A DNA stretch of 64,000 bases, from positions 1-64,000 of the forward strand of contig LIDE01000006.1 of the NCBI GenBank assembly GCA_001438605.1, given 5' to 3'. A program made the translations under genes and the position numbers. Position 1 is the stretch's first letter. Each line of letters starts with the position of its first letter. Positions 1-10,264 of this stretch are shown here, piece by piece. This DNA is from SAR92 bacterium BACL16 MAG-120619-bin48. GTDB lineage: Bacteria; Pseudomonadota; Gammaproteobacteria; Pseudomonadales; Porticoccaceae. Below the pieces are notes generated by a model. It saw only the letters and a program-made list of their open reading frames with translations, was not told the DNA's origin and did no database searches.

Positions 1-2
1 AG

Positions 3-278
3 ATCACCGCCGATATTTTTGGCATGACCGTCGAGCGACCCCACACCTATGAAACGTCCGCACTGGGTGCCGCGATTGCTGCCGCTGTGGGCACCGGCAC
101 CTACGCCAATTTTAATGCTGCAGTCGCGGCAATGACCCACAGCGGAGGATCCTTTAGCCCCAGCGCAGATAACCAAAAGATCTACGATCAGCTCTACTCA
201 GATGTTTACGCAGGGCTCTACAATCGCCTAAAGCCGAGCTACCGTGCCATTAAAGCGATCACCGGTTATCCACGCTAA
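3..278 (+). CDS. FGGY-family carbohydrate kinase, C-terminal fragment
   Basis: Only the last 91 codons are in the window; the reading frame is open from base 3 and the first ATG at 24 is internal, so the gene begins to the left. The visible part reads ADIFG, then ERPHTYETSALGAAIAAAVG and ends with KAITGYP, which matches the C-terminal ATPase lobe of FGGY sugar kinases (xylulokinase-like). The family phosphorylates free sugars with ATP; the substrate cannot be told from this piece. Its TAA stop overlaps the TAG stop of the convergent gene that follows, so no terminator separates them. Confidence 0.8.
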   Translation: MTADIFGMTVERPHTYETSALGAAIAAAVGTGTYANFNAAVAAMTHSGGSFSPSADNQKIYDQLYSDVYAGLYNRLKPSYRAIKAITGYPR

Positions 279-1180
279 GTGGGATTGCTCAGCAGCGCTG
301 CCAATGCCGAATGAAGCTCGGGTTGCGTAAATGTAAATCCCGAGGCAAGCAGTTTTGCCGGCACAACATTCTGACCGTGCAACAATAGCTCGTCGCCCAT
401 TTCACCAAAGAGCAGTTTCACGACAACGGCAGGCATGCGCAAAAACCCAGGGCGCTTGAGGACAGCCGCCAAAGTCGCACTAAAGTCAGCATTGGTCACA
501 GGGTTTGGCGCAGTAGCGTTGACCGGCCCGGTGATATCCCTGTTTTCGATACAATGGTGAATCGCTGCGATCATATCGTCGATATGAATCCACGACATCC
601 ACTGCTCGCCACTGCCCATCGGGCCGCCCAGACCCAGCTTAAATGCAGGTAACATCCGCGCCAGAGCGCCCTGATCACCCAACACAATGCCAGTGCGCAG
701 ATAGCAGACTCGAGATCCCAAAGCGGCAAACTGCTGCGCACTCTGCTCCCACGTGTCACACAACTGATGAGAGAATCCATCGACAGGTGCGCCGCTCTCG
801 TCGACCGGCGCGTTACCGCTGCCATAATAGCCAATCGCGGAACCGCTGATGACTTGTTCGGGCCGGTCTTGTCGCTGACTGAAATAGGCCACCAACCGCT
901 CGGTCGTGCCAATGCGGCTGTCATAAAATTTTTGCTTGCGCCGCTGAGTCCAGCGACCATCGGCAAGCCCTTCTCCGGCCAAATTAAGCACAGTCTGCGG
1001 CGCCGCGAGACCGTCTAATTCACTTAGTCGCTCAATTGAGGTAACCGAGGCCGGAAGATGCCGCACCGCCTGAGTTTTGTTGCGGGTGAGAACAGTCACT
1101 GACATGCCGCGATCAACTGCACTGCGACAGAAATGACGCCCGATAAAGCCGCTGCCGCCGGTCACTAAAATTGAACTCAT
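275..1180 (-). CDS. TIGR01777-family NAD(P)-dependent epimerase (YfcH-like)
   Basis: A 301-residue protein with an N-terminal Rossmann glycine motif GGSGFIG (residues 8-14), a SAIGYYGSG segment corresponding to the SDR active-site region, and a C-terminal part beginning near PAVVVKLLFGEMGDELLLHGQ that is typical of the DUF1731 extension. This is the composition of the TIGR01777 (YfcH, SulA-type) branch of extended short-chain dehydrogenases. Its physiological substrate is not established. It stands alone on the minus strand, convergent with the sugar kinase and divergent from purC. The start ATG at 1180 gives the standard family N-terminus. Confidence 0.88.
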   Translation of the reverse strand: MSSILVTGGSGFIGRHFCRSAVDRGMSVTVLTRNKTQAVRHLPASVTSIERLSELDGLAAPQTVLNLAGEGLADGRWTQRRKQKFYDSRIGTTERLVAYFSQRQDRPEQVISGSAIGYYGSGNAPVDESGAPVDGFSHQLCDTWEQSAQQFAALGSRVCYLRTGIVLGDQGALARMLPAFKLGLGGPMGSGEQWMSWIHIDDMIAAIHHCIENRDITGPVNATAPNPVTNADFSATLAAVLKRPGFLRMPAVVVKLLFGEMGDELLLHGQNVVPAKLLASGFTFTQPELHSALAALLSNPT

Positions 1181-1274
1181 GGAGCTAATACCTTATTGGT
1201 CTGAGGAGGAGTGGAACAGTGATTTTGACGAGCAGACAGCGTACAAAATACAACCCACGGTCGCAATGTTTCCT

Positions 1275-1303
1275 TTGCCCACAACAAGGAGTATTGCTAG
1301 AAT
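1275..1303 (+). promoter_or_regulatory. candidate sigma-70 promoter of purC
   Basis: TTGCCC at 1275-1280 and TAGAAT at 1298-1303 are separated by exactly 17 bases, a good sigma-70 arrangement. This implies a purC 5' leader of about 115 bases. No experimental support; read by eye. Confidence 0.45.
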
Positions 1304-1369
1304 TCCGACCTTCGAAATGCTTTTGCAGAGGATCATTTTTGTGCAAGAGCATCGTACCACTCTTAATTC

Positions 1370-1420
1370 ACAGCAACCGTTAATAAACAGCAACCGTTAA
1401 TTCACCACAACCGTTCTAGG
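1370..1420 (+). repeat. three 17-bp direct repeats in the purC leader
   Basis: CAACCGTT occurs three times at 1374, 1391 and 1408, exactly 17 bases apart, with flanking bases also partly conserved (ACAGCAACCGTTAAT in the first two copies). The array ends about ten bases before the purC ATG at 1428, so it lies in the mRNA leader or at the ribosome-binding region. It could be a slipped-strand duplication or a binding site. Confidence 0.7.
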
Positions 1421-1427
1421 CACAATT

Positions 1428-2531
1428 ATGAGTCTTGCTAAAAAAGTGTTGGCCTCCAACAATGATCTTCCTATTCGCACCGAGCAACCCGTCCACAGCG
1501 GCAAAGTACGCTCGGTCTACTGGTTAACCGACGCTGACAGTCGCCGACTGATTGCTGAAAAGGGCTACAACGTCGCCGCCGATGCGCCGTTGGCCATCAT
1601 GGTCATCAGCGATCGCATCTCAGCGTTTGAATGCATTTGGCACGCCGAGGGGGGTATGCAAGGCGTACCCGGCAAGGGCGCGGCACTGAATGCTATCTCC
1701 AACCACTGGTTTAAATTATTTCGCGAGCACAACTTAGCGGACAGCCACATCCTCGACGTGCCCCACCCGCTGGTTTGGATCGTGCAAAAAGCCAAGCCCG
1801 TGATGATCGAAGCGATTTGTCGTCAATACATCACCGGTTCCATGTGGCGCGCCTACGAAAAAGGCGAGCGCAATTTTTGTGGCATCGAGATACCCGACGG
1901 TCTGAAGCGCGACCAGCGACTGCCCGAGCTCCTTATTACGCCATCTACTAAAGGCATTCTGAAGGGTATCCCCGGCGTGCCAGAAGCAGACGACGTCAAC
2001 GTTTCACGGGCCGATATTGAAAACAATTACGAGAGCTTTAAGTTCCGCTCTCTAGGCGATATCGACGTCTACGAAAAGCTCCTCAGCGAGGGATTTGCAG
2101 TAATTAGCGATGCGCTGGCGGCAATTGGCCAAGTGTTTGTCGATACCAAATTCGAATTTGGCTACGTCACAGACAAGCAGGGTAACGAAAAACTGATTTA
2201 TATGGACGAGGTGGGAACACCCGACTCATCGCGTATTTGGGATGGTGCGAGCTACGCGGAAGGTAAGATTATCGAAAATTCTAAGGAGGGATTCCGCCAG
2301 TTGTTGCTTAACCACTTCCCCGATCCCGATATTTTACTCAATAAAAACCGTATGGCTGAGCGCTCGGCGCTGGCGCGAGATAATGCGCTTCCAGAAGAAG
2401 TTATGATGGCAGTGTCGGACACTTATGTGGGTATTGCTGAGAAGATCACCGGCGAAAAACTGGTTTTGTCCGACGATCCGAAGGGTGAAATTATTGCGAT
2501 TCTTCGCGATCAATACGGGCTTATCGACTAA
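1428..2531 (+). CDS. purC: phosphoribosylaminoimidazole-succinocarboxamide synthase (long form)
   Basis: PurC joins aspartate to CAIR using ATP to give SAICAR in purine biosynthesis. The 367-residue product is the long form seen in Vibrio-like gammaproteobacteria rather than the roughly 240-residue E. coli form. Visible family features are SGKVRSVY near residue 23 (nucleotide-binding strand), the block with ISDRISAFE, and the signature [12 protein letters not shown] at residues 260-271. It is monocistronic, with its own promoter upstream and a hairpin after the stop. ATG 1428 is preceded by only a weak ribosome-binding site, but the N-terminus fits the family. Confidence 0.95.
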   Translation: MSLAKKVLASNNDLPIRTEQPVHSGKVRSVYWLTDADSRRLIAEKGYNVAADAPLAIMVISDRISAFECIWHAEGGMQGVPGKGAALNAISNHWFKLFREHNLADSHILDVPHPLVWIVQKAKPVMIEAICRQYITGSMWRAYEKGERNFCGIEIPDGLKRDQRLPELLITPSTKGILKGIPGVPEADDVNVSRADIENNYESFKFRSLGDIDVYEKLLSEGFAVISDALAAIGQVFVDTKFEFGYVTDKQGNEKLIYMDEVGTPDSSRIWDGASYAEGKIIENSKEGFRQLLLNHFPDPDILLNKNRMAERSALARDNALPEEVMMAVSDTYVGIAEKITGEKLVLSDDPKGEIIAILRDQYGLID

Positions 2532-2585
2532 CGCTCGTTTTAGCTACGCTCAATTTACCCAGTTTTTCACTGGCGCTTGAACAGG

Positions 2586-2619
2586 CCAGCTTGGTTAAGC
2601 ACTTACTTAACCAAGCTGG
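2586..2619. terminator. hairpin between convergent purC and sdaA
   Basis: A perfect 14-bp inverted repeat (CCAGCTTGGTTAAG and its complement) with a six-base loop lies between the two convergent stop codons. It has no T-run, so it may act as a bidirectional stem, a 3' end stabiliser or a weak terminator. Confidence 0.6.
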
Positions 2620-2634
2620 TCACTCACCGTGACA

Positions 2635-4035
2635 CTAACACTCAATAATATTCACCGGCACCTCTAACACATGGGTGGCCAAACCACCTCTCGATGTTTC
2701 TTTGTACCGCGAATGCATATCTTTGCCGGTTTTACGCATGGTTTTAATTACTTTATCCAACGACACAAAATGCGAACCATCACCGCGCAAGGCGATGCGC
2801 GCTGCGTGAATAGCCTTCACTGAACCCATTGCATTGCGCTCAATACAGGGCACTTGTACGAGCCCGCCAATCGGGTCGCAAGTCAGTCCAAGGTTGTGCT
2901 CCATTCCAATTTCAGCCGCATTTTCAACTTGAGATGGCGTGCCGCCCAGCACTTCTGCCAATGCACCCGCGGCCATCGAACAGGCAGAGCCCACTTCGCC
3001 CTGACAACCCACTTCAGCACCACTGATGGAGGCATTCTTTTTGTAGAGCATGCCGATAGCGGCAGCGGTCAGCAAAAACTTAACCACCCCGTCATCATTG
3101 GCACTGGGAATAAAGCGCGTGTAATAGTGCAACACAGCGGGAATAATCCCCGCAGCACCATTGGTCGGCGCAGTGACCACACGCCCGCCGGCAGCGTTTT
3201 CCTCATTCACAGCCAAGGCGTAAAGGGTCACCCAATCGAGCACTGACAGCGGATCAGCCATAGCCGCTTCCGGCTTGTGCAGCAATTTTTCATGCAGCTC
3301 TTTCGCACGGCGGCGAACGTTTAAGCCGCCGGGCAAAATGCCACCATTGGTGATGCCATTCTTCACACAGAGCTGCATCACCGACCAAAGATTAAGCAGG
3401 TCAGCGCGAATATCAGTTTCACTGCGCCAGGTCTTCTCATTCTCCATCATCAATTGAGAAATACTGAGATTGTGCTCGCTGCACAGCGCCAAAAGCTGAT
3501 TGGCTGAGTCGAAGGGATAGGGCACTTTGCGACTATCTTCCACCAAGATATCCTTCCCCGCCGCCGTTTCATCAACCACAAAACCACCGCCCACTGAATA
3601 GTAGGTTTTGCAGCTAACCACTTCAGTGCCTTTAGCGTAGGCGGTGAATACCATGCCGTTAGAGTGAAACGGCAGCACCGTCTTGCGATACAACACAACA
3701 TCCATGGCATCGTCGTAGGCAATGCTGTGAATGCCGCAGAGGTTGATCGACCCCCCCTCTCTAATGGCTTTGACGCGACTGGGGATCGAGGCAATATCGA
3801 CCGACTCTGGCTGTTCTCCTTCAAGACCTAGCAACACCGCCTTGGGCGTGCCGTGGCCCTTGCCTGTTGCTCCCAGCGAGCCATACATCTCTGCCTTCAC
3901 ACGCACGACGGAGGTCAGTGCACCACTGTCGCTAAGGCTTTCGACAAACAGCCGCGCGGCCCGCATGGGACCCACGGTGTGTGAGCTAGAAGGACCAATG
4001 CCTATCGTAAACAAGTCAAATGTGCTGATTGCCAT
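2635..4035 (-). CDS. sdaA: L-serine dehydratase, single-chain iron-sulfur type
   Basis: Deaminates L-serine to pyruvate and ammonia with a [4Fe-4S] cluster. The chain (466 residues) carries the N-terminal beta-like domain with [16 protein letters not shown] and the alpha domain with cluster cysteines in [15 protein letters not shown] and [15 protein letters not shown] chose the ATG at 4035 ([19 protein letters not shown]), the usual family start; an upstream in-frame ATG at 4074 would add 13 unrelated residues and has no ribosome-binding site. With tdh-kbl nearby, the cell can take threonine to glycine and serine to pyruvate, although the genes are not in one operon. Confidence 0.93.
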   Translation of the reverse strand: MAISTFDLFTIGIGPSSSHTVGPMRAARLFVESLSDSGALTSVVRVKAEMYGSLGATGKGHGTPKAVLLGLEGEQPESVDIASIPSRVKAIREGGSINLCGIHSIAYDDAMDVVLYRKTVLPFHSNGMVFTAYAKGTEVVSCKTYYSVGGGFVVDETAAGKDILVEDSRKVPYPFDSANQLLALCSEHNLSISQLMMENEKTWRSETDIRADLLNLWSVMQLCVKNGITNGGILPGGLNVRRRAKELHEKLLHKPEAAMADPLSVLDWVTLYALAVNEENAAGGRVVTAPTNGAAGIIPAVLHYYTRFIPSANDDGVVKFLLTAAAIGMLYKKNASISGAEVGCQGEVGSACSMAAGALAEVLGGTPSQVENAAEIGMEHNLGLTCDPIGGLVQVPCIERNAMGSVKAIHAARIALRGDGSHFVSLDKVIKTMRKTGKDMHSRYKETSRGGLATHVLEVPVNIIEC

Positions 4036-4223
4036 AAAAGTTCGATCACCCTCAAGTGAATAGTCAGGAGCCATCAGTATAGCTGCGACTCATGGATTTA
4101 GCGGCGCAAAATGCAACGCTCATCGAGCCAACGTGCCTTGCCCATGCAGTTATTCCAAAAACTGGATTTTTGTTGCTGCACGGGTGTAAGCTGTTAAAAA
4201 ATAATAATAAAAAGTAAATCCTT

Positions 4224-5414
4224 ATGAAAACATATCAAATTGAAGACCCAACCCTTGGCACTATTTCCTATAGTGACCGCAAACGGTACCTTTGGCTGAT
4301 ATCGGTTTTAATGCCTGCTTTTCCGCTCATGGGCGTGTACTTTTTTTACCGTACAGGCATGGAATGGACCCTTGCGATTCCTTTGCTAACAAGTTATTTG
4401 GTCATGCCAGTGCTCGACTGGCTTATCGGCAGTGACGAAAATAACCCCCCTGAACAGCTTGTTCAGCAACTCGAAGACGATATTTATTACCGCGTGCTTA
4501 CCTGTATTACTGTTCCCATGCACTTCGTCGTGTTAATTATTTTGGCCTCCGTGGTCGCCAACAATGACCTGAGCCCACTGTCGATTTTAATCACCGCTAT
4601 TGTGGCAGGCAGCTACAGCGGTTTGGGCATCAACACGGCCCATGAGTTGGGCCACAAACAAACGGCATTAGAGAAGTGGATGGCAAAACTCGCCCTCGCT
4701 GTGCCCGCCTACGGCCACTTTTGTGTAGAACATAATCGCGGTCACCACACCTTGGTCGCGACGCCCGACGATCCGGCGAGCTCGCGCATGGGTGAATCTA
4801 TCTACGCCTTTATTTTCCGCGAAATTCCAGGAACTATGGTGCGCGGCTGGCAAATAGAAAAAGAGCGATTAGCCAAAAAAGGTCTGCCGGTCTGGTCAAT
4901 CCACAGCGATATTATGCAGTCCTATTTCTTCAGCGCCGTTCTGCAAGGCAGCCTTATTTACCTGTTTGGCTGGATTATGCTGCCCTTTCTCGCCATTCAT
5001 AATTTCTGGGCGTGGTTTCAATTAACCTCGGCAAACTATATCGAGCATTATGGTTTACTGCGCCAGCGTTTGGATAACGGTCGATATGAGCGCTGTCAGC
5101 CGCACCACTCATGGAACGCTAACTACATTATGACCAATCTGGCGCTGTTCCACTTGCAGCGTCATTCAGACCATCATGCCAATCCGACTCGCCGCTACCA
5201 AACTCTGCGCAATTTCAAAGATATTCCAGAGTTACCCAACGGGTACTACGGTATGTATCTGCTCGCCTATATTCCCTGGCTCTGGTACCGCGTAATGGAT
5301 CAGCGGGTACTCGATCTTCCCCATATCAAGGGCGATCTCAGCAAGGTTAATATCAATCCCTCTAAGCGCGACGCGATTTATGCCCGCTACGGTAACGGGC
5401 AAGTTGCGGGTTAG
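4224..5414 (+). CDS. alkB: alkane 1-monooxygenase (AlkB family)
   Basis: Integral-membrane non-haem di-iron hydroxylase that converts n-alkanes to 1-alkanols using rubredoxin-supplied electrons. The 396-residue chain has the AlkB histidine boxes HELGHK (140-145), EHNRGHH (169-175) and LQRHSDHH (311-318), plus the alkane-hydroxylase motif NYIEHYGL (271-278), which separates it from fatty-acid desaturases. Several hydrophobic helices precede and separate the boxes. It is a single-gene unit: no rubredoxin, rubredoxin reductase or regulator gene lies beside it, so electron-transfer partners must be elsewhere. Substrate length range cannot be read from sequence. Confidence 0.93.
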   Translation: MKTYQIEDPTLGTISYSDRKRYLWLISVLMPAFPLMGVYFFYRTGMEWTLAIPLLTSYLVMPVLDWLIGSDENNPPEQLVQQLEDDIYYRVLTCITVPMHFVVLIILASVVANNDLSPLSILITAIVAGSYSGLGINTAHELGHKQTALEKWMAKLALAVPAYGHFCVEHNRGHHTLVATPDDPASSRMGESIYAFIFREIPGTMVRGWQIEKERLAKKGLPVWSIHSDIMQSYFFSAVLQGSLIYLFGWIMLPFLAIHNFWAWFQLTSANYIEHYGLLRQRLDNGRYERCQPHHSWNANYIMTNLALFHLQRHSDHHANPTRRYQTLRNFKDIPELPNGYYGMYLLAYIPWLWYRVMDQRVLDLPHIKGDLSKVNINPSKRDAIYARYGNGQVAG

Positions 5415-5432
5415 CGACGCCCAGCCTGCACT

Positions 5433-5458
5433 GACGGCGCACACTAATCTGCGCCGTC
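5433..5458. terminator. hairpin between convergent alkB and kbl
   Basis: GACGGCGCA and its exact complement TGCGCCGTC form a 9-bp GC-rich stem with an eight-base loop in the 53-base gap between two convergent stop codons. No T-run follows in either direction, so the terminator call rests on position and stem strength. Confidence 0.6.
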
Positions 5459-5467
5459 GGCACTGGA

Positions 5468-6658
5468 TTAGATTCCCATTTCCCGTTTAACCGCGCCAAA
5501 GGCATCCAGCGCAAACTCGAGATCATCTCGGCTGTGCGCCGCAGACATCTGTGTGCGAATACGCGCCTTGCCCTTCGCGACGACGGGAAACGAAAACGCC
5601 ACCACATAAACACCTTTCTGCAACATATTCGCCGCAAACGCAGCCGCGAGCACTGCATCATTCAGCATAACCGGCACAATGGGATGTTCGCCCGGTAACA
5701 GACTAAATCCAAGCTCGGCCAAGCCCTCGCGAAAGAACGCAGTATTGTCCATCAGTTGTTGTTGCAGTCGATTGGACTGGGCCACCAGATCCAGCGCTTT
5801 AATCGCGCCGGCAACCACCGGTGGTGCAACCGTGTTAGAAAACAGATAGGGGCGCGACCGCTGGCGCAGCAGCTCAACAACCTCTCGCCGGGCGCTGGTA
5901 AAACCACCGCTACCCCCGCCTAAGGCTTTGCCCAGGGTGCCAGTAACAATATCAACACGGTCCATGCAGGCGCGGTATTCGTGGGTGCCGCGTCCCTGCG
6001 CGCCAATAAACCCAGTGGCATGGCAGTCATCAAAATGGACAAGGGCATTATATTTATCCGCTAGGTCGCAGATTTCGTCTAAACGGGCGATGGTGCCATC
6101 CATGGAAAATACGCCATCGGTTGTGATTAGCTTAAAGCGCGCACCCGCCTTATCCGCCGCTTGCAACTGCGCTTCTAAGTCAGCCATCTCGCAGTTGCGA
6201 TAACGATAGCGCTGGGCTTTCGAGAGCCGAATACCGTCGATAATACTGGCGTGATTGAGCTCGTCAGAGATCACTGCATCCTCGGCGCCGAGCAGTGTTT
6301 CAAAGAGCCCGCCATTGGCATCAAAGCAGGATGGGTAGAGAATGGTGTCCTCACAGCCGAGCAATTGGCTGAGTTTCATTTCAAGCTCTTTGTGTAAACT
6401 CTGTGTTCCACAGATAAAGCGCACCGACGCAAGACCGTAGCCCCACTGATCGAGCCCCTTCTGCGCTGCCGCTTTAACCTCAGGATGCTGCGCCAGCCCC
6501 AAATAATTGTTGGCACACAGATTCAGCACCTCGGCGCCACTGCTCACTCCCACTCGCGCACCCTGCGCAGTGGTTATTTCACGCTCGTGTTTGTAGAGAC
6601 CGGCTGCGACAATTGACGTCAGCTCGGCGTGCAGATGATCCTGAAATTTTCCGTACAT
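5468..6658 (-). CDS. kbl: glycine C-acetyltransferase (2-amino-3-ketobutyrate CoA ligase)
   Basis: PLP enzyme that cleaves 2-amino-3-oxobutyrate with CoA to glycine and acetyl-CoA, the second step of threonine degradation. The 396-residue length and sequence match Kbl: [14 protein letters not shown] near residue 45, [10 protein letters not shown] for the cofactor-binding aspartate and histidine, and the Schiff-base lysine in [11 protein letters not shown] (Lys244). It follows tdh by 24 bases on the same strand and is surely co-transcribed. The alternatives in this fold (BioF, SPT, HemA) are unlikely given the tdh linkage and the overall match. Confidence 0.95.
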   Translation of the reverse strand: MYGKFQDHLHAELTSIVAAGLYKHEREITTAQGARVGVSSGAEVLNLCANNYLGLAQHPEVKAAAQKGLDQWGYGLASVRFICGTQSLHKELEMKLSQLLGCEDTILYPSCFDANGGLFETLLGAEDAVISDELNHASIIDGIRLSKAQRYRYRNCEMADLEAQLQAADKAGARFKLITTDGVFSMDGTIARLDEICDLADKYNALVHFDDCHATGFIGAQGRGTHEYRACMDRVDIVTGTLGKALGGGSGGFTSARREVVELLRQRSRPYLFSNTVAPPVVAGAIKALDLVAQSNRLQQQLMDNTAFFREGLAELGFSLLPGEHPIVPVMLNDAVLAAAFAANMLQKGVYVVAFSFPVVAKGKARIRTQMSAAHSRDDLEFALDAFGAVKREMGI

Positions 6659-6682
6659 AAGTAAGTCCCACTGTGACGTAAA

Positions 6683-7708
6683 TTAATCCCAATTTAAAAT
6701 AACTTTACTCGCCTCTCCGGCGTTCATCGCATCAAAGCCACTCTGAAAATCTGTGTAGTGAAGGCGGTGGGTGATCACTGAGGATATATCCAAGCCGCTC
6801 TCAATCATCACTGACATTTTGTACCAAGTCTCATACATTTCTCGCCCGTAGATACCCTTCAGTGTAAGCATATTGAAAATCACCACACTCCAATCAATGG
6901 CCATCTCTTCCGACGGAATACCCAGTATCGAGACCTTGCCACCGTGGCACATATTGGCCAACAGGTCGCGAAAAGCGGAGGGGTTTCCAGACATCTCTAG
7001 ACCCACATCAAAACCCTCAGACATGCCTAATTTGCGCTGCACGTCGGCGAGTTTCTCTGTGCGAACATCTACGGTGCAGGTAGCGCCAAGCTTTTTGGCC
7101 CGCTCGAGACGCTGAGGGTTGATGTCGGTAATAACGACATTCCGCGCACCCGCGTGACGACACACCGCCGCGGCCATGGCGCCAATAGGGCCGGCGCCGG
7201 TGATCAGAACATCTTCCCCAAGCAAGTCATATTGCAGCGCCGTGTGCACAGCGTTGCCCAGCGGATCGAACAGCGCAGCGATATCGAGGTCAATGTCTGC
7301 ATGGTGTTCCCAGACATTCGACATCGGCAAGGCAACGTACTCGGCAAAAGCACCGGAGCGATCAACGCCAATGCCACTGGTGTGGGCGCAGAGATGGCGG
7401 CGGCCTGCCATGCAGTTGCGGCAGCGGCCGCAGACTACATGGCCCTCGCCGGAGACTATCTGCCCTTTCTTGAAGGCATTCACATTGGAGCCAACATCAA
7501 CAATTTCGCCGACAAATTCATGGCCAACAATCATCGGCACTGGAATAGTGGCCTGGGCCCATTTGTCCCAGTTATAAATGTGCATGTCAGTGCCACAAAT
7601 TGCCGTGCGCTTTACTTTAATCAGCACATCATTAATACCGATTGTTGGCTCAGGCACATCTTCCAACCACAGCCCGACAGTAGAATTCCTTTTGACCAGT
7701 GCTTTCAT
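6683..7708 (-). CDS. tdh: L-threonine 3-dehydrogenase
   Basis: Zinc-dependent NAD dehydrogenase oxidising L-threonine to 2-amino-3-oxobutyrate, the substrate of the next gene. At 341 residues it is the standard Tdh length. Catalytic zinc ligands are visible in [13 protein letters not shown] and VGHEFVGE, the structural-zinc cysteines in [15 protein letters not shown], and the NAD-binding fold in [13 protein letters not shown]. It is first in the tdh-kbl operon and diverges from an XRE-cupin regulator that is the obvious candidate to control it. Confidence 0.95.
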   Translation of the reverse strand: MKALVKRNSTVGLWLEDVPEPTIGINDVLIKVKRTAICGTDMHIYNWDKWAQATIPVPMIVGHEFVGEIVDVGSNVNAFKKGQIVSGEGHVVCGRCRNCMAGRRHLCAHTSGIGVDRSGAFAEYVALPMSNVWEHHADIDLDIAALFDPLGNAVHTALQYDLLGEDVLITGAGPIGAMAAAVCRHAGARNVVITDINPQRLERAKKLGATCTVDVRTEKLADVQRKLGMSEGFDVGLEMSGNPSAFRDLLANMCHGGKVSILGIPSEEMAIDWSVVIFNMLTLKGIYGREMYETWYKMSVMIESGLDISSVITHRLHYTDFQSGFDAMNAGEASKVILNWD

Positions 7709-7773
7709 GCTGTTATTTTCCTAATCTTTGTTTAAGATAGACAAACTTTTACTATAAGAGAAACTTGTCCAGT

Positions 7774-7802
7774 ATCGTAGAAGTCTAATTTCCGATATGC
7801 AA
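7774..7802 (-). promoter_or_regulatory. candidate tdh-kbl promoter in divergent control region
   Basis: On the minus strand TTGCAT (7797-7802) and TACGAT (7774-7779) are 17 bases apart. The 215-base divergent region also holds imperfect inverted elements: CTATAAGAGAAACTTG near 7751 on the plus strand and a related copy, CAAGATTTATTTCTTATATAG, near 7800 in the opposite sense. These are plausible operator sites for the divergent regulator. Confidence 0.4.
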
Positions 7803-7923
7803 GATTTATTTCTTATATAGTGTAACAATTCAGTCCGCTAACAGTTGGGTACTAGTCGAAACGAGAGACGACCAAATCGTACCGACGCAGTGAACTGGAC
7901 AGATAACAGACAGGTGTAAAACC

Positions 7924-8505
7924 ATGAGCAACCCTCCCGCCGACAGCAACGACCCGACGAGTCACGCACTCTGCAGCCGCGTGACCGAGCTGCGCAAAAA
8001 GCACAAACTCACCCTCGACCAGCTGGCCGCCGCGTCAGGTGTCAGTCGCTCAATGCTGAGTCAAATTGAGCGCGGTCAAGCAAACCCGACGCTCACAGTT
8101 ACGTTCCGCATCGCTCAGGCATTTGGTATGAGTATCGGGGAGCTGGTTGACCAACCATGGCAGTCATCAACTATCGAAGTGGTGCACGGAGAGGATAAAA
8201 GCAATCTGTTTCGCGCCGACAAAGAGTGCCAAATCCGCACGCTATCGCCACTGCATATTGAGAAGAATATTGAATTTTATGAAGTGAGAATTGCGGCGGG
8301 ATCAAGCCTTACCAGCGCCCCTCACTTTGAGGGAACTAAAGAGCTGCTCACCATTACCCGCGGGCGGGCACGTGTGGTCTCGGGCGACACCAACTGCGAA
8401 CTCGACCAGGGCGATTCAGCGCACTATCGCGGCGACCTAAACCACAGCATTGAGAATAGAGGCGACGACGAACTGGTCTGCTACCTTGTGGTCACCAGCC
8501 CCTAG
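7924..8505 (+). CDS. XRE-family regulator with C-terminal cupin domain
   Basis: A 193-residue two-domain regulator. Residues about 18-75 form a helix-turn-helix of the XRE/Cro type (LTLDQLAAASGVSRSMLSQIERGQANPTL), and residues about 115-190 form a small cupin barrel (HFEGTKELLTITRGRARV, LDQGDSAHY). This architecture is common in repressors of amino-acid and amine catabolism that sense a small ligand in the cupin. It starts 215 bases from, and divergent to, tdh-kbl, so control of threonine degradation is the natural inference. Start ATG 7924 has AGGTG upstream. Confidence 0.9.
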   Translation: MSNPPADSNDPTSHALCSRVTELRKKHKLTLDQLAAASGVSRSMLSQIERGQANPTLTVTFRIAQAFGMSIGELVDQPWQSSTIEVVHGEDKSNLFRADKECQIRTLSPLHIEKNIEFYEVRIAAGSSLTSAPHFEGTKELLTITRGRARVVSGDTNCELDQGDSAHYRGDLNHSIENRGDDELVCYLVVTSP

Positions 8506-8573
8506 CAAAGCGAGCAAATAAAGTGTGTCGCTATTTTTACAGGCGCATTTTTCAAGTGCATTTTGCAGGCGCA

Positions 8574-10139
8574 CTACCCTAAGCTATCTTCGGCGACAAA
8601 ATATTTCGGATCTTCAATCACATTGACTTCAACCAAATTGCCCGCTTTCTTCAACAATCGGCGGCACTCATCACTGAGATGCACTAAATGCAGTGTTTTA
8701 CCTGCGTTTAAATAGCGCTCAGCCAGCGAATCGATGGCCTCTAAGCCGGAATGATCGGCCACCCGTGAGCGGGCAAAATCAATAACCACATCATCGTTGT
8801 CTTTTTGTGGATCAAAACCCTCTAAAAAGGAGGTTACTGACCCGAAAAACAAAGGACCCGTCACCGCATAGACCGTGGATCCTTTATGATCTTTACGTGC
8901 TTCGATACGAATATATTTGGCATGCTCCCAGGCAAATACCAACGCCGACACAATCACACCGACAATCACAGCGACGGCAAGATCGGTAGCAACAGTAACC
9001 GCTGACACCAACACCAATATAAGCGCGTCACTGCGGGGCACCTTCCCTATAATGCGAAAGCTACTCCACTCAAATGTGCCAATCACAACGATAAACATGA
9101 CACCGATCAGCGCCGCCAATGGAATTTTTTCGATCAGTGGTGACGCCACTAGAATAAATAACAGCAGTGACACGGCAGCAGTGATACCCGATAGCCGCCC
9201 GCGACCGCCGGAATTTACATTGATCATGCTCTGACCAATCATGGCACAACCACCCATACCACCGAACAAACCCGTGACTGTATTGGCTACACCCTGCCCC
9301 ACACATTCACGATTGCCGTGACCGCGAGTTTCGGTGATCTCGTCGATCAGACGCAGGGTCAGCAGCGATTCAATCAAACCAATGGCCGCTAAAATAACCG
9401 CATAAGGGAAAATAATAACCAGTGTTTCAAGATTAAACGGCACCACAGGAACATGAAAGCTCGGCAGGCCGCCCGCAATAGAGGCGACATCCCCCACCAC
9501 ACGGGTGTCGAGATCAAAGAACATCACGAGCAGCGTGACCGTGACAATCGCCGCGAGAGAAGACGGTATTAACTTGGTAAAGCGCGGCAACACGTAAATA
9601 ATCGCCATGGTTAAGAACACCAGACCTACCAGCTTAGACAATTGCTCACCCGGCAGCCACGCGACATCGATAATCGAATTTTGCAGGGCCGTGCCCTCAA
9701 GCCAACCGGCCTCGCCTGCAATACCAAATTGACTCAACTGAGCGAGGAAAATAACGATGGCTAAGCCATTCACAAACCCCAACATCACGGGGTGGGGCAC
9801 CATGCGAATAAATTTACCCAACTTTAGTACACCAGCGGTAATTTGCAGAATACCCATGAGCACCACCGCCGCAAACAGATACTCAACACCGTGATCTGCC
9901 ACGAGTGAGACCATGACAACCGCGAGCGCACCAGCGGCACCCGAAATCATACCCGGACGGCCGCCAATACAGGCGGTAATTAAACCCACCATAAAGGCCG
10001 CATAGAGACCGACCAGAGGGGCAACCCCAGCGACAAAAGCAAAGGCTACAGCTTCGGGGACGAGTGCCAAGGCCACGGTGAGGCCCGAGAGTAAATCGTT
10101 CTTGTAAGAAATGACACGGCTAGCACGGAGTTCAAACAT
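8574..10139 (-). CDS. SulP-family inorganic anion transporter with STAS domain
   Basis: A 521-residue membrane protein with the SulP core (residues about 1-390, many hydrophobic helices; [21 protein letters not shown] is the conserved first-helix region) and a C-terminal cytoplasmic STAS domain (about 415-510; [22 protein letters not shown]). SulP proteins carry sulfate, bicarbonate or other anions; the substrate is not evident. No carbonic anhydrase or sulfur-assimilation gene is adjacent. It has a clear ribosome-binding site (AGGTAA) and its own unit downstream of the divergent XRE gene. Confidence 0.9.
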   Translation of the reverse strand: MFELRASRVISYKNDLLSGLTVALALVPEAVAFAFVAGVAPLVGLYAAFMVGLITACIGGRPGMISGAAGALAVVMVSLVADHGVEYLFAAVVLMGILQITAGVLKLGKFIRMVPHPVMLGFVNGLAIVIFLAQLSQFGIAGEAGWLEGTALQNSIIDVAWLPGEQLSKLVGLVFLTMAIIYVLPRFTKLIPSSLAAIVTVTLLVMFFDLDTRVVGDVASIAGGLPSFHVPVVPFNLETLVIIFPYAVILAAIGLIESLLTLRLIDEITETRGHGNRECVGQGVANTVTGLFGGMGGCAMIGQSMINVNSGGRGRLSGITAAVSLLLFILVASPLIEKIPLAALIGVMFIVVIGTFEWSSFRIIGKVPRSDALILVLVSAVTVATDLAVAVIVGVIVSALVFAWEHAKYIRIEARKDHKGSTVYAVTGPLFFGSVTSFLEGFDPQKDNDDVVIDFARSRVADHSGLEAIDSLAERYLNAGKTLHLVHLSDECRRLLKKAGNLVEVNVIEDPKYFVAEDSLG

Positions 10140-10221
10140 TAAATTACCTAACTGAGTGAAGCAAATGACACCGCAACAGACTGGGCTGCGGCTGTGGTGG
10201 GAGAGTGATCAACTGCTCAGC

Positions 10222-10249
10222 GGGCATCGCTTATTAAAAGACGATGCCC
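10222..10249 (-). terminator. hairpin downstream of rhlE
   Basis: GGGCATCG and its exact complement form an 8-bp stem with a 12-base loop just after the rhlE stop codon at 10265. No strong T-run follows on the minus strand, so the hairpin may instead protect the 3' end. Confidence 0.45.
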
Positions 10250-10264
10250 ACTCGGCGCCTGCGT

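Noticed and set aside
1179..1400. 73-codon plus-strand ORF in the gap upstream of purC
   Set aside because: It contains the best purC promoter candidate, has no recognised family and no ribosome-binding site; more likely chance.
7154..7735. 193-codon plus-strand ORF antisense to tdh
   Set aside because: It lies wholly opposite the well-supported tdh coding frame and has the composition of a shadow frame.
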